A stretch of 14,318 nt of DNA from Nitrospira sp. (GTDB lineage Bacteria; Nitrospirota; Nitrospiria; Nitrospirales; Nitrospiraceae). This document shows, one piece after another, positions 6,015-14,241 of this stretch (the stretch's first letter is position 1; the number at the start of each line of letters is the position of its first letter). The notes beneath the pieces are model-generated. The model worked only from the letters and a program-made list of their open reading frames with translations. It ran no database searches and had not been told where the DNA came from. The translations under genes were made by a program, and so were the position numbers. The DNA is taken from NCBI GenBank assembly GCA_025360665.1, contig JANYBU010000152.1, positions 1 through 14,318 on the forward strand, written 5' to 3'.

Positions 6015-7937
6015 ATGGAACGGTCACTGGTCATTCGATTGGCGGGAATCGCCATTGTCTTTCTTTCGATCGTCATCGGGAGTTTGATGCTGTTCGGACC
6101 GGGTTCCGTCACGCATGTGGAGATTCCCGAGAAGGATTTCTACCGGTTTCCCGGCGTCACGGGTCCCAGTTATGCGTCCGTCGTTCCACCGGCCGTGCCT
6201 GCAGATTGGACGACCTATAGCCAGGGGACGACAAGCCGTCTGGCGATTCTGTTGACCGACCAGGATTCGAGCTGGCTGGGGTTGGCCCATGGCCTCAAGT
6301 CTATTGGCATTCCATTCAAAATCACGCGCGATGTGCAGGAAGCGGTCAGGCACGATGTGGTGCTAGTCTATCCGGTGATCTCCGGGAAGGTATTGTCCCA
6401 CGAGGCGTTAACAAGGCTCGCGGAGTATTCACGGGCTGGAGGCACCTTGATCGGCGTGCAGGTGCTGGGCGGTGGACTGAACCAGGTGTTTGGATTTCAC
6501 GATGCTCTCGCCTCGCGCCAGCGATACGACATTCGCTTGTCTGAGACGGATCCTCTCCTCGCATCTTTTACCGAGCCTCGGGAGCGCCATCTACGAGTGG
6601 GCATCCGCGAGAAAGGCATCGAGGCGCTTGGCACCTATGGATATACCGAGAGCGCCACGCCGCTGGCCGTGTTCGAAGACGGCACGGCGGCAATCACGCA
6701 GAAAGCCCATGGCCGCGGGCGGGCCTATGCCATTGGGCTGGATCTCGGCTTTCTGCTCCTCAAGGGCTACAACAGTCGAGCGGACGAAATCGTTCAGACC
6801 TACAACAATCAGTTCGACCCCACACTCGATGTCTGGTTGCGGCTGTTGAAGTCGATCTACCGATCCGCGCAAGGGGGGGCGGTGACGCTGGGGACGGTGC
6901 CCTTCGGCAAGTCGCTCTCCGTCATGCTGACCCACGATATCGATTTTACCCAGTCGATCAAGAACGCCGTCGACTATGCGGAATATGAAAAGAGCCAGGG
7001 GCTGGTCGGGACCTATTTCATCCAGGTTAAATATATTCGTGACTACAGCGACGACATTTTTTTCAACGACGAGGGAGTCCGGTATCTGGCGCGGCTCGAG
7101 GAGTTGGGGATGGAGCTGGGGAGCCACACGATTGCCCATTCGAATGGCTTTAAACGGTTTCCGATGGGGACGGGGCGAGAGGCATATCCCTCCTACGCGC
7201 CCTTCGTGAAGGACCGGATGACCGCCTACAACGCGAGTATTCTTGGTGAACTGCGCGTCAGTAAGTTTCTCATCGAACACTTCTCCAGCCAGACGGTGGT
7301 GTCGTTCCGGCCGGGAGGATTATCGAATCCGTTTGGCTTGCCCCAAGCCTTGCGGGCGACCGGATACCTCTATAGCTCGACAGCGACGGCCAACGATTCG
7401 TTGACCCATTTGCCGTATCAACTCAACTACGATCGGTTGACGGACAGCGAACTGGAGGTCTTTGAGTTTCCCCTGACCATCGAAGACGAGGAGTTACCGA
7501 AGATGGGTGACCGGCTCCCGCAGGCACTGGAAGTGGCGCGCCAGGTGAGCCGGTATGGCGGGCTGTGTGTCGTCTTGATTCATCCAAACATTCTCGACCA
7601 CAAGCTGGCATTCGAAAAAGGATTCGTAGCGGGGGTGCGGCCCTATGCCTGGTTCGGCTCCGTCTCACAGTTCGGACAGTGGTGGGGCGCACGCAACAGT
7701 GTGCAGGTGGACGTGGAGAAAGTTGGCCCGGCCTATGTGGTGAAGTTGGAGATTCCCCAGCCTCTGCCCGGCCTCACACTTGAGGTGCCTGAGGGATGGA
7801 CACTCGACCGTGGTCGATCCTATCCCGTGCCCATTGATCAAGCCGGCCGGTTCGTGATTCTTCAGGAAGCCGTGGGGGCGATGGCGCTGCGCTTTAGGCC
7901 AAGCCAAGCAGGGGCGCCAAGGAAACGCGCCGCCTAG
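6015..7937 (+). CDS. Membrane-anchored CE4 polysaccharide deacetylase with N-terminal glutamine-amidotransferase-like domain
   Basis: Probably removes acetyl groups from the exported polysaccharide in the periplasm, the step PgaB or IcaB does in PNAG systems. In the 640-aa product, residues 8-28 are a membrane anchor. Residues about 74-250 form an alpha/beta domain (LAILLTDQDSSWLGL, DVVLVYPVIS, GGTLIGVQVLGGG) resembling class I glutamine-amidotransferase-like folds; I see no obvious catalytic cysteine triad, so it may be a binding domain. The CE4 (NodB) domain spans about 300-525. Its motifs are THDID (306-310, in place of TFDDG), HTIAH (371-375) with the two metal-binding histidines, FRPGG (431-435) and LIHPN (521-525). 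Residues 565-630 form a C-terminal beta-rich tail. It lies 13 bp after the porin gene, last in the operon. Its stop codon shares CTAG with the stop of the opposing HEAT gene. CE4 assignment is strong; the substrate is inferred. Confidence 0.88.
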   Translation: MERSLVIRLAGIAIVFLSIVIGSLMLFGPGSVTHVEIPEKDFYRFPGVTGPSYASVVPPAVPADWTTYSQGTTSRLAILLTDQDSSWLGLAHGLKSIGIPFKITRDVQEAVRHDVVLVYPVISGKVLSHEALTRLAEYSRAGGTLIGVQVLGGGLNQVFGFHDALASRQRYDIRLSETDPLLASFTEPRERHLRVGIREKGIEALGTYGYTESATPLAVFEDGTAAITQKAHGRGRAYAIGLDLGFLLLKGYNSRADEIVQTYNNQFDPTLDVWLRLLKSIYRSAQGGAVTLGTVPFGKSLSVMLTHDIDFTQSIKNAVDYAEYEKSQGLVGTYFIQVKYIRDYSDDIFFNDEGVRYLARLEELGMELGSHTIAHSNGFKRFPMGTGREAYPSYAPFVKDRMTAYNASILGELRVSKFLIEHFSSQTVVSFRPGGLSNPFGLPQALRATGYLYSSTATANDSLTHLPYQLNYDRLTDSELEVFEFPLTIEDEELPKMGDRLPQALEVARQVSRYGGLCVVLIHPNILDHKLAFEKGFVAGVRPYAWFGSVSQFGQWWGARNSVQVDVEKVGPAYVVKLEIPQPLPGLTLEVPEGWTLDRGRSYPVPIDQAGRFVILQEAVGAMALRFRPSQAGAPRKRAA

Positions 7938-9040
7938 GCCGCCGGCAAGGCCGTGGCAGTCTTTATGGCGCGGAATTTCGTGAGGAAGGGCGTGATGACC
8001 TCCTGCGATTCGACGGTCGGCAAGGTAGCCTGAAGCTTAGCCATCTTCGCCTCGGTCATGGACGGGAGGTTCGACAACGCCTCCGCGGCCCGGTAGCGAA
8101 CCCACCAGTAGGTATCTTCCAAAAGGCCAATCAAGCGCGCCTCGTCTTCTTCCAGCCCGATCTTTCCCAACGCCGTCGCGGCCTGCACGCGGATGTACCA
8201 CGTTGTGTGCGTGAGATAGACCCTGACCATCGTAAGGTCTCCCGGATCACTACATTCCCCGAAGAAGGAGAGACTGGCGGCAATCACATCCTCGGCCGGC
8301 TTCTGCTCATTCATGAGCTGGCGAATAATCGGCAGTGCATAGGGGCTGCGCAGTGAAGCCAACAACCGGATAAGACGGGCAGCAATGGGCGGCGGGGCCG
8401 AGACCGTGGCTTGCGCGAGTGCGGTCGCCGCCAGGTCGGCCCCAGCCTCGTTCAGCAGCGCCATGACTTTCAACGGAGACCAATCGTTCCTTGTGCTGAT
8501 GAGGGGAATAAGGAGTGGGATCGCGGCCTTGGGGCGAATGCGGACCATTGCCCGCGCCGCCTCGATGGCGAGAAACGCATTGTGCGCATGGGCCAGCCGG
8601 ACCAGTTCGTCCCAGACGGATGCCTCTTTAAGATGGCCCAGCGTGACAACGGCCAGCAGCTGTAGCCGGAGTCGTCCACTGTGTAGAAGTCGCATAGCCA
8701 CGGTATCCATACCTGCCCGGCGTGCCACGTCGTTGAGTTGCCCTGAGGCATTTCCCTTAATCGACTCCTGCAAGTCGTTCCATAGATAGAGGAACCGGAC
8801 ATGGTCCCCCGGGTGAATGGACGGCAGCGTAGCGGGAACTTCGACCAGGCTTTCGGCCAGCAGCGGTCGCCAGACATCGACCATGTTCCGTCGACGCCGC
8901 TCCGTAATTCGGCGCAGCACCCTGAGGACAAGAATCCACACAACGAGGAGAAGAATGAAGGCGTGGATGGTAATGGTGACAATCCATCCGACATGGGCCA
9001 TCGACCCGAACGTGCTTGGCCCTGTCCATCCAGCATCCAT
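7934..9040 (-). CDS. Membrane-anchored HEAT-repeat protein
   Basis: Likely a scaffold or partner-binding protein. The 368-aa product has one strong membrane helix (17-41) followed by an Arg-rich stretch (RRITERRRR, 44-51), which predicts a cytoplasmic C-terminal part. From about 80 to 360 it is all helical. HEAT-like pairs are clearest at 125-170 (LRLQLLAVVTLGHL, AIEAARAMVRIRP) and 280-325 (IRVQAATALGKIG, VRYRAAEALSNLP). No catalytic motif is visible. It is the last gene of the signalling operon, 12 bp after the response regulator, with only a weak Shine-Dalgarno, so coupling is plausible. A second ATG at 9001 (M14) would still keep the membrane helix. Inferred role: receives the signal from the regulator and acts on the glycosyltransferase complex. 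Phycobilin-lyase-like HEAT enzymes are an unlikely alternative here. Confidence 0.8.
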   Translation of the reverse strand: MDAGWTGPSTFGSMAHVGWIVTITIHAFILLLVVWILVLRVLRRITERRRRNMVDVWRPLLAESLVEVPATLPSIHPGDHVRFLYLWNDLQESIKGNASGQLNDVARRAGMDTVAMRLLHSGRLRLQLLAVVTLGHLKEASVWDELVRLAHAHNAFLAIEAARAMVRIRPKAAIPLLIPLISTRNDWSPLKVMALLNEAGADLAATALAQATVSAPPPIAARLIRLLASLRSPYALPIIRQLMNEQKPAEDVIAASLSFFGECSDPGDLTMVRVYLTHTTWYIRVQAATALGKIGLEEDEARLIGLLEDTYWWVRYRAAEALSNLPSMTEAKMAKLQATLPTVESQEVITPFLTKFRAIKTATALPAA

Positions 9041-9052
9041 GGTACGAAGTCG

Positions 9053-9451
9053 TCAGGACGCGACTTTGAGGAACCGTTGCACCCGGGCAGTCAACTCTCG
9101 GGGATTGAATGGTTTCACCATGTAATCATTGGCCCCTGTAGCAAGGGCCTGCTGAATATCACGCTCGTTCGAATCGGCTGTGAGCATGATGATCGGGACA
9201 TGCTGCCATTCGGCTTTCTGGCGAATGTGTGCAAGGAGTTGCAGGCCGTTGAGGTACGGCAGCATGATGTCGAGGAGCACCAGCGCGGGCGGAGGCATCT
9301 GGTCGCTCATGGTTTGTGCCTGTTGGCCGTCCGCGGCGTGCACGACCGTGTAGCCTCCTCGTGTCAGAAGAAATTTGAGCAGGATGGCGGTACTTTCTTC
9401 ATCTTCGACCAGGAAGAGGGTCAGTTTTTCAGCTCTGGGCGCCGTCGTCAT
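9053..9451 (-). CDS. Single-domain response regulator (CheY-like)
   Basis: A 132-aa stand-alone receiver domain with no DNA-binding or enzymatic output domain. The acidic pair is E16-D17 (LFLVEDEES). The phosphoacceptor is D61 in LLDIMLPYLNG, followed by T91 in MLTAD and K113 in VKPFN. All key residues are present, so it should be phosphorylated, most simply through the HPt domain of the kinase upstream. An excellent ribosome-binding site, AAGGAGG (9464-9458), lies six bases before the ATG. With no output domain it must work by protein contact; the membrane HEAT protein 12 bp downstream is the obvious partner. The start ATG overlaps a TGA in another frame (ATGA, 9451-9448), a mark of former coupling with the damaged gene upstream. 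Confidence 0.93.
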   Translation of the reverse strand: MTTAPRAEKLTLFLVEDEESTAILLKFLLTRGGYTVVHAADGQQAQTMSDQMPPPALVLLDIMLPYLNGLQLLAHIRQKAEWQHVPIIMLTADSNERDIQQALATGANDYMVKPFNPRELTARVQRFLKVAS

Positions 9452-9487
9452 GCTAGGCCTCCTTGCCTACACTGATTGCGTGGAGTG

Positions 9488-9574
9488 TCATGCTCGGCCA
9501 CATCGGACGTCAACGTGCACGCGTTGTCGGGTGTCCGCATTGTCATCCACGATCAGAATTGTCTTCTTATCCAT
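9488..9574 (-). pseudogene. Stump of a receiver-domain (response regulator) gene
   Basis: An ATG at 9574 is preceded by a good Shine-Dalgarno (GAGGA at 9585-9581, six bases spacing) and starts MDKKTILIVDDNADTRQRV, the classic first strand and acidic pocket of a receiver domain. The frame then runs through ten unrelated residues to a TGA at 9490-9488, giving only 28 codons. The phosphoacceptor aspartate, threonine and lysine regions are absent. The +1 frame stays open through the rest of the interval and ends with a TGA that overlaps the ATG of the next response regulator. An internal deletion that fused the first codons to the gene's own out-of-frame 3' end explains both signs. It lies 17 bp after the kinase stop, inside the operon. 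Confidence 0.75.
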
Positions 9575-9591
9575 ACGAATTCCTCACTTCC

Positions 9592-12500
9592 TTATGCGTC
9601 ATCGGCAAGAGTGTCATGCGCGAGCGTCGTATGTTCCGCCATCAGGCGCTGGCGCACCAACTCGAATTCGCTCACGAGCTGCGCGAGCAGAGCCCCTGCC
9701 TTGGTGAGGTCCTTGGCTTTCCCGAGTGCCTGGAGCTCGACACAGAGCTGGCGCATTCTCCGTACGCCCAGGTTGCCGCTGGCGCCATTCAACTCATGGG
9801 CCACTCGTGCCAACGCCCCCCCATCACCCTGCTGGAGCGCGTCCTGTAAGGCTGCCAGACGGTTGGGAACGCCTTCTAAGAAATGCGTGATCAGTGTGGA
9901 CAGGAGGCCACAGGAAATATCAAGTTGGCGCAAATCGGCCAACACTGCTGAATCCACACAATCATGAACCGGTGCGCGTGTGTCCGACGACACCGGTTCC
10001 TGCTGTGCATCCGGGGAGGACTGGCCCGGAATCCACCTGGCGATCGTTGCACCGAGGTCCCCATGCTTCACCGGCTTGGCGAGATAGTCGTCCATGCCTG
10101 AATCCAGACATTTCTCACGGTCCCCTTGCATGGCGTTCGCGGTCATGGCGATGATGGGAAGTCGTCGGCTTCCATGCTCCCTTTCGCACTTCCGAATCAT
10201 CGCCGTCGCCTCCAATCCATCCATCTCGGGCATTTGGCAATCCATCAATACCAGCGCGTACCTGATCCGAGAGACCGCTTCGATCGCTTCTAGCCCGTTG
10301 GCCACGACATCGGCCCGGTAACCGAGCTTTTCCAGCTGACACACCGCAACTTTCTGGTTCACGATATTGTCCTCTGCCACAAGAATGCGGGGACGCGCCG
10401 CCGCCGCGACTTCCTTGAGGACGTGGCGGGTCACGAACACGTCGTTGGGCCGACTCGCGGACTCATCATCTAGCGGGTCAACGGCTGATTTCGCAGGCAA
10501 GTCCACAATCAGTGACAGACAGTCGTATAACTGTGAGCGATGTACGGGCTTGGTCAGGTACGCGGCAATCCCTGCCCGTTTCGCCTTTTCGGCCTGCCCC
10601 CGAGCACCGATCGAGGTCAGCTGGACCAGGCGGGTCGCCGCCAGGACGGGATCCGCGGTGATCGCGTGCCCCAACTCCAGTCCGTCCATGCGAGGCATCT
10701 GCAAATCGAGGATCGCCAAATCGAAGGGCTCTCCCCGGGTCGCCGCGTCTCTCAGCAGCGCGTGGGCTTGGTACCCGTCCGAGGCCGAGGCGCTCTGGAC
10801 CCCCCAGTGAGCAGCGTATTGTTCCAGGATGCGCCGGTTGGTGGCATTGTCATCCACAATGCACAACCGCCGCCCTCGGAGGGACCCTTTCGGCAGTGGT
10901 GTCGCGTGAGCCTGTGCCGGTTGTTTGGTCAGCCACACCGTAAACCGGAAGGTGCTTCCTTGACCGGGAACACTCTCTATTCCGATCTGACCCTCCATCT
11001 GTTCAACGAGCTGTTTGCAAATGGCGAGGCCCAGTCCAGTGCCGCCGAACTTCCGTGTGGTCGAGGTATCCGCCTGGGAAAAAGGCTTGAACAGAAGAGC
11101 CTGTGCCTCGGGTGCAATGCCGATTCCCGTGTCGGTCACGGCACATTCGATCAGGGCGCGGTCGGCCGTCTCCTCGCCTCGAGTCACGTAAATCATCACC
11201 TCGCCCTGTTGGGTAAACTTGAGCGCATTGCCGGTGAGATTGACGAGGATTTGACGCAAGCGGCCGGGGTCGCCTCGTAGAGCCGTAGGCACCTCAGCGT
11301 GTAGGAGGCAACCCAATTCCAGGCCCTTGCGCTGCGCTGGCTCGGCAAAGAGGTCCAAGGCCTCTTCGACCATCGTCCGGAGGTCAAAGTCGATCGCCTC
11401 CAACGTCAACTGGCCGGCCTCGAACTTCGAGAAGTCAAGGATGTCATTGATGATGTCGAGCAGGGCTTCACTGGACCGTCGCACGGTCTCGGCGTAGTCG
11501 CGCTGCTCAGGAGTCATGTGTGTCTCAAGCAAGAGGCCGGTCATCCCCATGATGCCGTTCATGGGGGTACGAATTTCATGGCTCATGACGGCGAGGAAGG
11601 AGGACTTGGCTTGCGTGGCGGCCTGAGCCGCGGCCAACGCCAGGTCGAGGGCGCAGTTTTTCTGCTCAAGCTCCTTCGCGTGGGTGTGAACTTTGGCCTC
11701 CGCCCGTTTCCGTTCAATGAACTGACCGATTTGGCTGCCGACGGTGACGAATACCTGCAGCAGATCATCATCAGGGCGGCGGATTTCGTGGCTGAAGAAT
11801 TCCATCACCCCCAGTACCTCTTCGTTGATCCTGATGGGAAAAGCGAAGGCGCCATGGAGGTTCGCCTGCGCGGCGAACGGAGCGCGGGGAAAGTTGGCGT
11901 CCTGCACCACATTGGGGCTCCAGGCTGCTTCGCCGTTCGCCCAGACCCGACCGGGCAGGCCGAAGCCACGCGTGAAGACGGTCTGCATGGTCACCCGTGA
12001 GAACTCCGCCGCTTCCACTGAAGGCTGGTGCCAGATCTCCACGCAACTGAGGACATCCGGGTTGTCATTCACTAGCCATAGCGCGCCAAGATCCCAGCGG
12101 GAGAGATCGCAGATGGCGTGAAGCATCTTCGGCAGCGCGTCCACGATCGTGTCCGACTCGGCCAGTATTCGGGTCGCACTGTGCTGCAAGGTCGACCGCT
12201 CTTCCGTCCGCTTCCGCGCCGAGATATCCCGCACGAATGCGCTGAACATGTAGGCCCCCCCCCGCACCAAGGCCGGCGAGATCGCCAGTTCCACAGGAAA
12301 TTCATGTCCGTCCCGGTGGTAGGCCGTGATTTCGAGCCGTGTGTTCAATATCGGTCCTTCGCCGGTTGCGAGCAAGTGTCGCAATCCGCGCTCATGGGCT
12401 TCCCGGTGTTGTGCAGGGATAATGGTGGCGGAGAGCAGTCGCCCGATCGCCTCTTGCCGGGGCCAGCCAAAAATCTGTTCGGCTCGGACGTTCCAGGCAA

Positions 12501-13590
12501 TGATGATTCCAGCGGCATCCATCTCGATGAACGCATCGAGCGCCGTCGCGATGATACGCCACGTGTGTGCCTCGCTCTCGCGCAGCGACACTTCGACTTC
12601 CCTGGCATGCGCACTCTCCTGCTCGAGGTCGCGTGTCTTCTTGATAATTTCCGCCGTCCGCTCCTGCACGCGCACTTCTAACTCGTCATGCGCTCGACGT
12701 AACGCTTCCTCTGCCAACCTGCGTTTTCCGTCCGACCGGGACAGCGATCGCGCGGTCCATCCGATGACCGCGACAAACATGAGCATGAGGGTCACAGCGA
12801 AGAGCGCCGTCCCGAATCCTGTCCCATAGAGACCCGCCTCCTGGCCTTTGATTCGCAACCAGCCCCCTACCAGGGGTGCGAGAATGACGAAGGGCAGAAG
12901 GCGTCGTGTCACGGCACTGCCAGTGTGTGCGCCGTTGACGACACTCATCAGCCCGCTGGTCGGATGGGCGTAGAGAATCCCGATGCAGAGGATCAGAAAC
13001 GTCACCGATGTATGTAAGGCCATCGAGGTGTAGACGCTGAGGCTGTAGAGGGATTCTTCCCCATACGCGTAGCCGACGAGGGCGATCAAGGATGAAAGAG
13101 CGGCTCCGATGGTCAGGTACTGGCCTGGGAGAATGCCGCGGTGGGTCTTCAGGAGCAGCAGGGCACAGCCGATCAGGGCAAAGTTCAGTGCGGTCACGGG
13201 CGACATCCGTCCCGGATGAGAAGTTATGACGGCGCCTGATAACTCTTTGAACAGGAGTTGATCAAGACCCAAATCCAAGTCGAGCATGTACTCGCTGAGC
13301 GTGAGCATACCCGCCATGGCAACGAAGGCTGCACACGCTTGCCCGACACGGCGAGTCTTTTGACTGGGTTCCTTCCTCTGCAGAATCCACAGCGATGCGC
13401 CGGCCAGTATGAAGGCGAGCGCCGTATTGGCTTTCATCGTCGTCAGACCAGGCAGGACACTCTTCAAGAAGGAACTGTCGCTTATCCAGCCGACGAGCAC
13501 AAGGAGGCCAACCACGATTGCAGTTGCACTCCCGGACTGTGACAAGGATCGCAGCGGGAAAATGGAATGTCTACCGGTCTGAGTGATCAT
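9592..13590 (-). CDS. Hybrid sensor histidine kinase (8 TM, PAS, GAF, HisKA, HATPase, REC, REC, HPt)
   Basis: Large membrane phosphorelay kinase, about 1332 aa from the ATG at 13590. Residues 23-278 hold about eight hydrophobic segments, a sensor domain I cannot name. A charged coiled-coil linker (290-335) leads to a PAS domain (about 340-460, ending in FVRDISARKRTEER) and a GAF-like domain (470-625). The H-box HEIRTPMNG has H671; the N-box NLTGNALKFT (N788), DTGIGIAPE and FGGTGLGLA (847-855) form the ATPase. Receiver 1 has phosphoacceptor D962 (LAILDLQMP) and receiver 2 D1117 (LVLMDCQMP), both with the acidic pocket and lysine. The C-terminal HPt has H1265 in AHELNGASGN. All relay residues are intact. 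A GTG at 13632 could add 14 residues; its AGGGG is too close and the ATG also lacks a strong site, so the start is unsure. It heads the operon with the receiver stump, response regulator and HEAT gene. The stimulus is unknown. Confidence 0.93.
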   Translation of the reverse strand: MITQTGRHSIFPLRSLSQSGSATAIVVGLLVLVGWISDSSFLKSVLPGLTTMKANTALAFILAGASLWILQRKEPSQKTRRVGQACAAFVAMAGMLTLSEYMLDLDLGLDQLLFKELSGAVITSHPGRMSPVTALNFALIGCALLLLKTHRGILPGQYLTIGAALSSLIALVGYAYGEESLYSLSVYTSMALHTSVTFLILCIGILYAHPTSGLMSVVNGAHTGSAVTRRLLPFVILAPLVGGWLRIKGQEAGLYGTGFGTALFAVTLMLMFVAVIGWTARSLSRSDGKRRLAEEALRRAHDELEVRVQERTAEIIKKTRDLEQESAHAREVEVSLRESEAHTWRIIATALDAFIEMDAAGIIIAWNVRAEQIFGWPRQEAIGRLLSATIIPAQHREAHERGLRHLLATGEGPILNTRLEITAYHRDGHEFPVELAISPALVRGGAYMFSAFVRDISARKRTEERSTLQHSATRILAESDTIVDALPKMLHAICDLSRWDLGALWLVNDNPDVLSCVEIWHQPSVEAAEFSRVTMQTVFTRGFGLPGRVWANGEAAWSPNVVQDANFPRAPFAAQANLHGAFAFPIRINEEVLGVMEFFSHEIRRPDDDLLQVFVTVGSQIGQFIERKRAEAKVHTHAKELEQKNCALDLALAAAQAATQAKSSFLAVMSHEIRTPMNGIMGMTGLLLETHMTPEQRDYAETVRRSSEALLDIINDILDFSKFEAGQLTLEAIDFDLRTMVEEALDLFAEPAQRKGLELGCLLHAEVPTALRGDPGRLRQILVNLTGNALKFTQQGEVMIYVTRGEETADRALIECAVTDTGIGIAPEAQALLFKPFSQADTSTTRKFGGTGLGLAICKQLVEQMEGQIGIESVPGQGSTFRFTVWLTKQPAQAHATPLPKGSLRGRRLCIVDDNATNRRILEQYAAHWGVQSASASDGYQAHALLRDAATRGEPFDLAILDLQMPRMDGLELGHAITADPVLAATRLVQLTSIGARGQAEKAKRAGIAAYLTKPVHRSQLYDCLSLIVDLPAKSAVDPLDDESASRPNDVFVTRHVLKEVAAAARPRILVAEDNIVNQKVAVCQLEKLGYRADVVANGLEAIEAVSRIRYALVLMDCQMPEMDGLEATAMIRKCEREHGSRRLPIIAMTANAMQGDREKCLDSGMDDYLAKPVKHGDLGATIARWIPGQSSPDAQQEPVSSDTRAPVHDCVDSAVLADLRQLDISCGLLSTLITHFLEGVPNRLAALQDALQQGDGGALARVAHELNGASGNLGVRRMRQLCVELQALGKAKDLTKAGALLAQLVSEFELVRQRLMAEHTTLAHDTLADDA

Positions 13591-13781
13591 GATGGAATGT
13601 CTTTTGCCACGAAGTCTGTCCCTACAAACCACCCCTCATTGTTTGCATCCCGCTACGTGCGTGAGTGAATAGAGGAAAGTCGCGCCGCTGGCCACCTTTC
13701 CTTCGGCCCAGGCAACGACTGGTATCAGCACACAGCCTCGTTAGAAAATCGCGGAAGCTGTCCATGTGACGGCGAGACATA

Positions 13782-14093
13782 CTACTTCGGTCCTGGAGAA
13801 GCAGAAATCAGGCATTTCGCAAGCAGACATTCACCGTTCGTGGTCTCGTTGTGAATGATACGCCAAATTAGCAAATATGCTTGCCTTTTCCTTTTATTAG
13901 CGTGCCCATCATATGCTCGTACTTTACCTCGATAATCTTCAACGACTAGGTTGCAGGATCTCGGATGCTGCCACGAGTCGTGGGTGCCGACTTCTGATTG
14001 CCTTGCTCTGAATCTATACCTGCCCCGACGGATACCCTCTTGAGGCGCTTGTTCCTCCATCGTTGTCTGGGTATTCAACTCCAGAGTAGTCAT
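13782..14093 (-). CDS. Hypothetical protein, doubtful
   Basis: An uninterrupted 103-codon frame starting MTTLELNTQTTMEEQAPQEG on the minus strand upstream of the kinase. I do not recognise it. The product is hydrophilic and Arg-rich, with no membrane segment and no domain motif. A strong AGGAGG lies about 24 bases before the ATG, too far for normal use, and an in-frame TGA precedes it, so no better upstream start exists. The interval is AT-rich and may simply be a long leader. It could be the decayed end of a transferred gene. Confidence 0.22.
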   Translation of the reverse strand: MTTLELNTQTTMEEQAPQEGIRRGRYRFRARQSEVGTHDSWQHPRSCNLVVEDYRGKVRAYDGHANKRKRQAYLLIWRIIHNETTNGECLLAKCLISASPGPK

Positions 14094-14207
14094 GGCTTTT
14101 TTGATGGCCGATTCACCCCCTCCTGTTCACTTCGTGCCCGTTGTCCCTAAGAGTCACTAACTGTCCTAAGCAGGCCGAAGCAGGGTACTTCCCACACTCA
14201 TCTCACA

Positions 14208-14241
14208 CCGGTATGGTCAGCGCGGCGCTGAGCCGAACCGG
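14208..14241 (+). promoter_or_regulatory. Two-part hairpin just before the HTH gene
   Basis: TCAGCGC (14217-14223) and GCGCTGA (14225-14231) form a perfect 7-bp inverted repeat around one base. An outer CCGGT (14208-14212) pairs with ACCGG (14237-14241). The structure ends five bases before the AAGGA ribosome-binding site (14246-14250) of the small HTH gene. As DNA it could be a palindromic operator for an autoregulating HTH protein; as RNA it could control translation. A single-base spacer favours a DNA-level site. Confidence 0.4.

Noticed and set aside
6591..7280. 229-codon minus-strand frame inside the deacetylase gene
   Set aside because: It is the antisense shadow of a high-GC gene with clear CE4 motifs, and its product has no domain pattern.
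8801..9475. 224-codon plus-strand frame over the HEAT and response regulator genes
   Set aside because: Antisense to two genes with strong family motifs; the product is low in structure and rich in His, Arg and Gly.
10540..11280. 246-codon plus-strand frame inside the kinase gene
   Set aside because: Antisense shadow of the kinase ATPase and first receiver domain, which carry all expected catalytic motifs.
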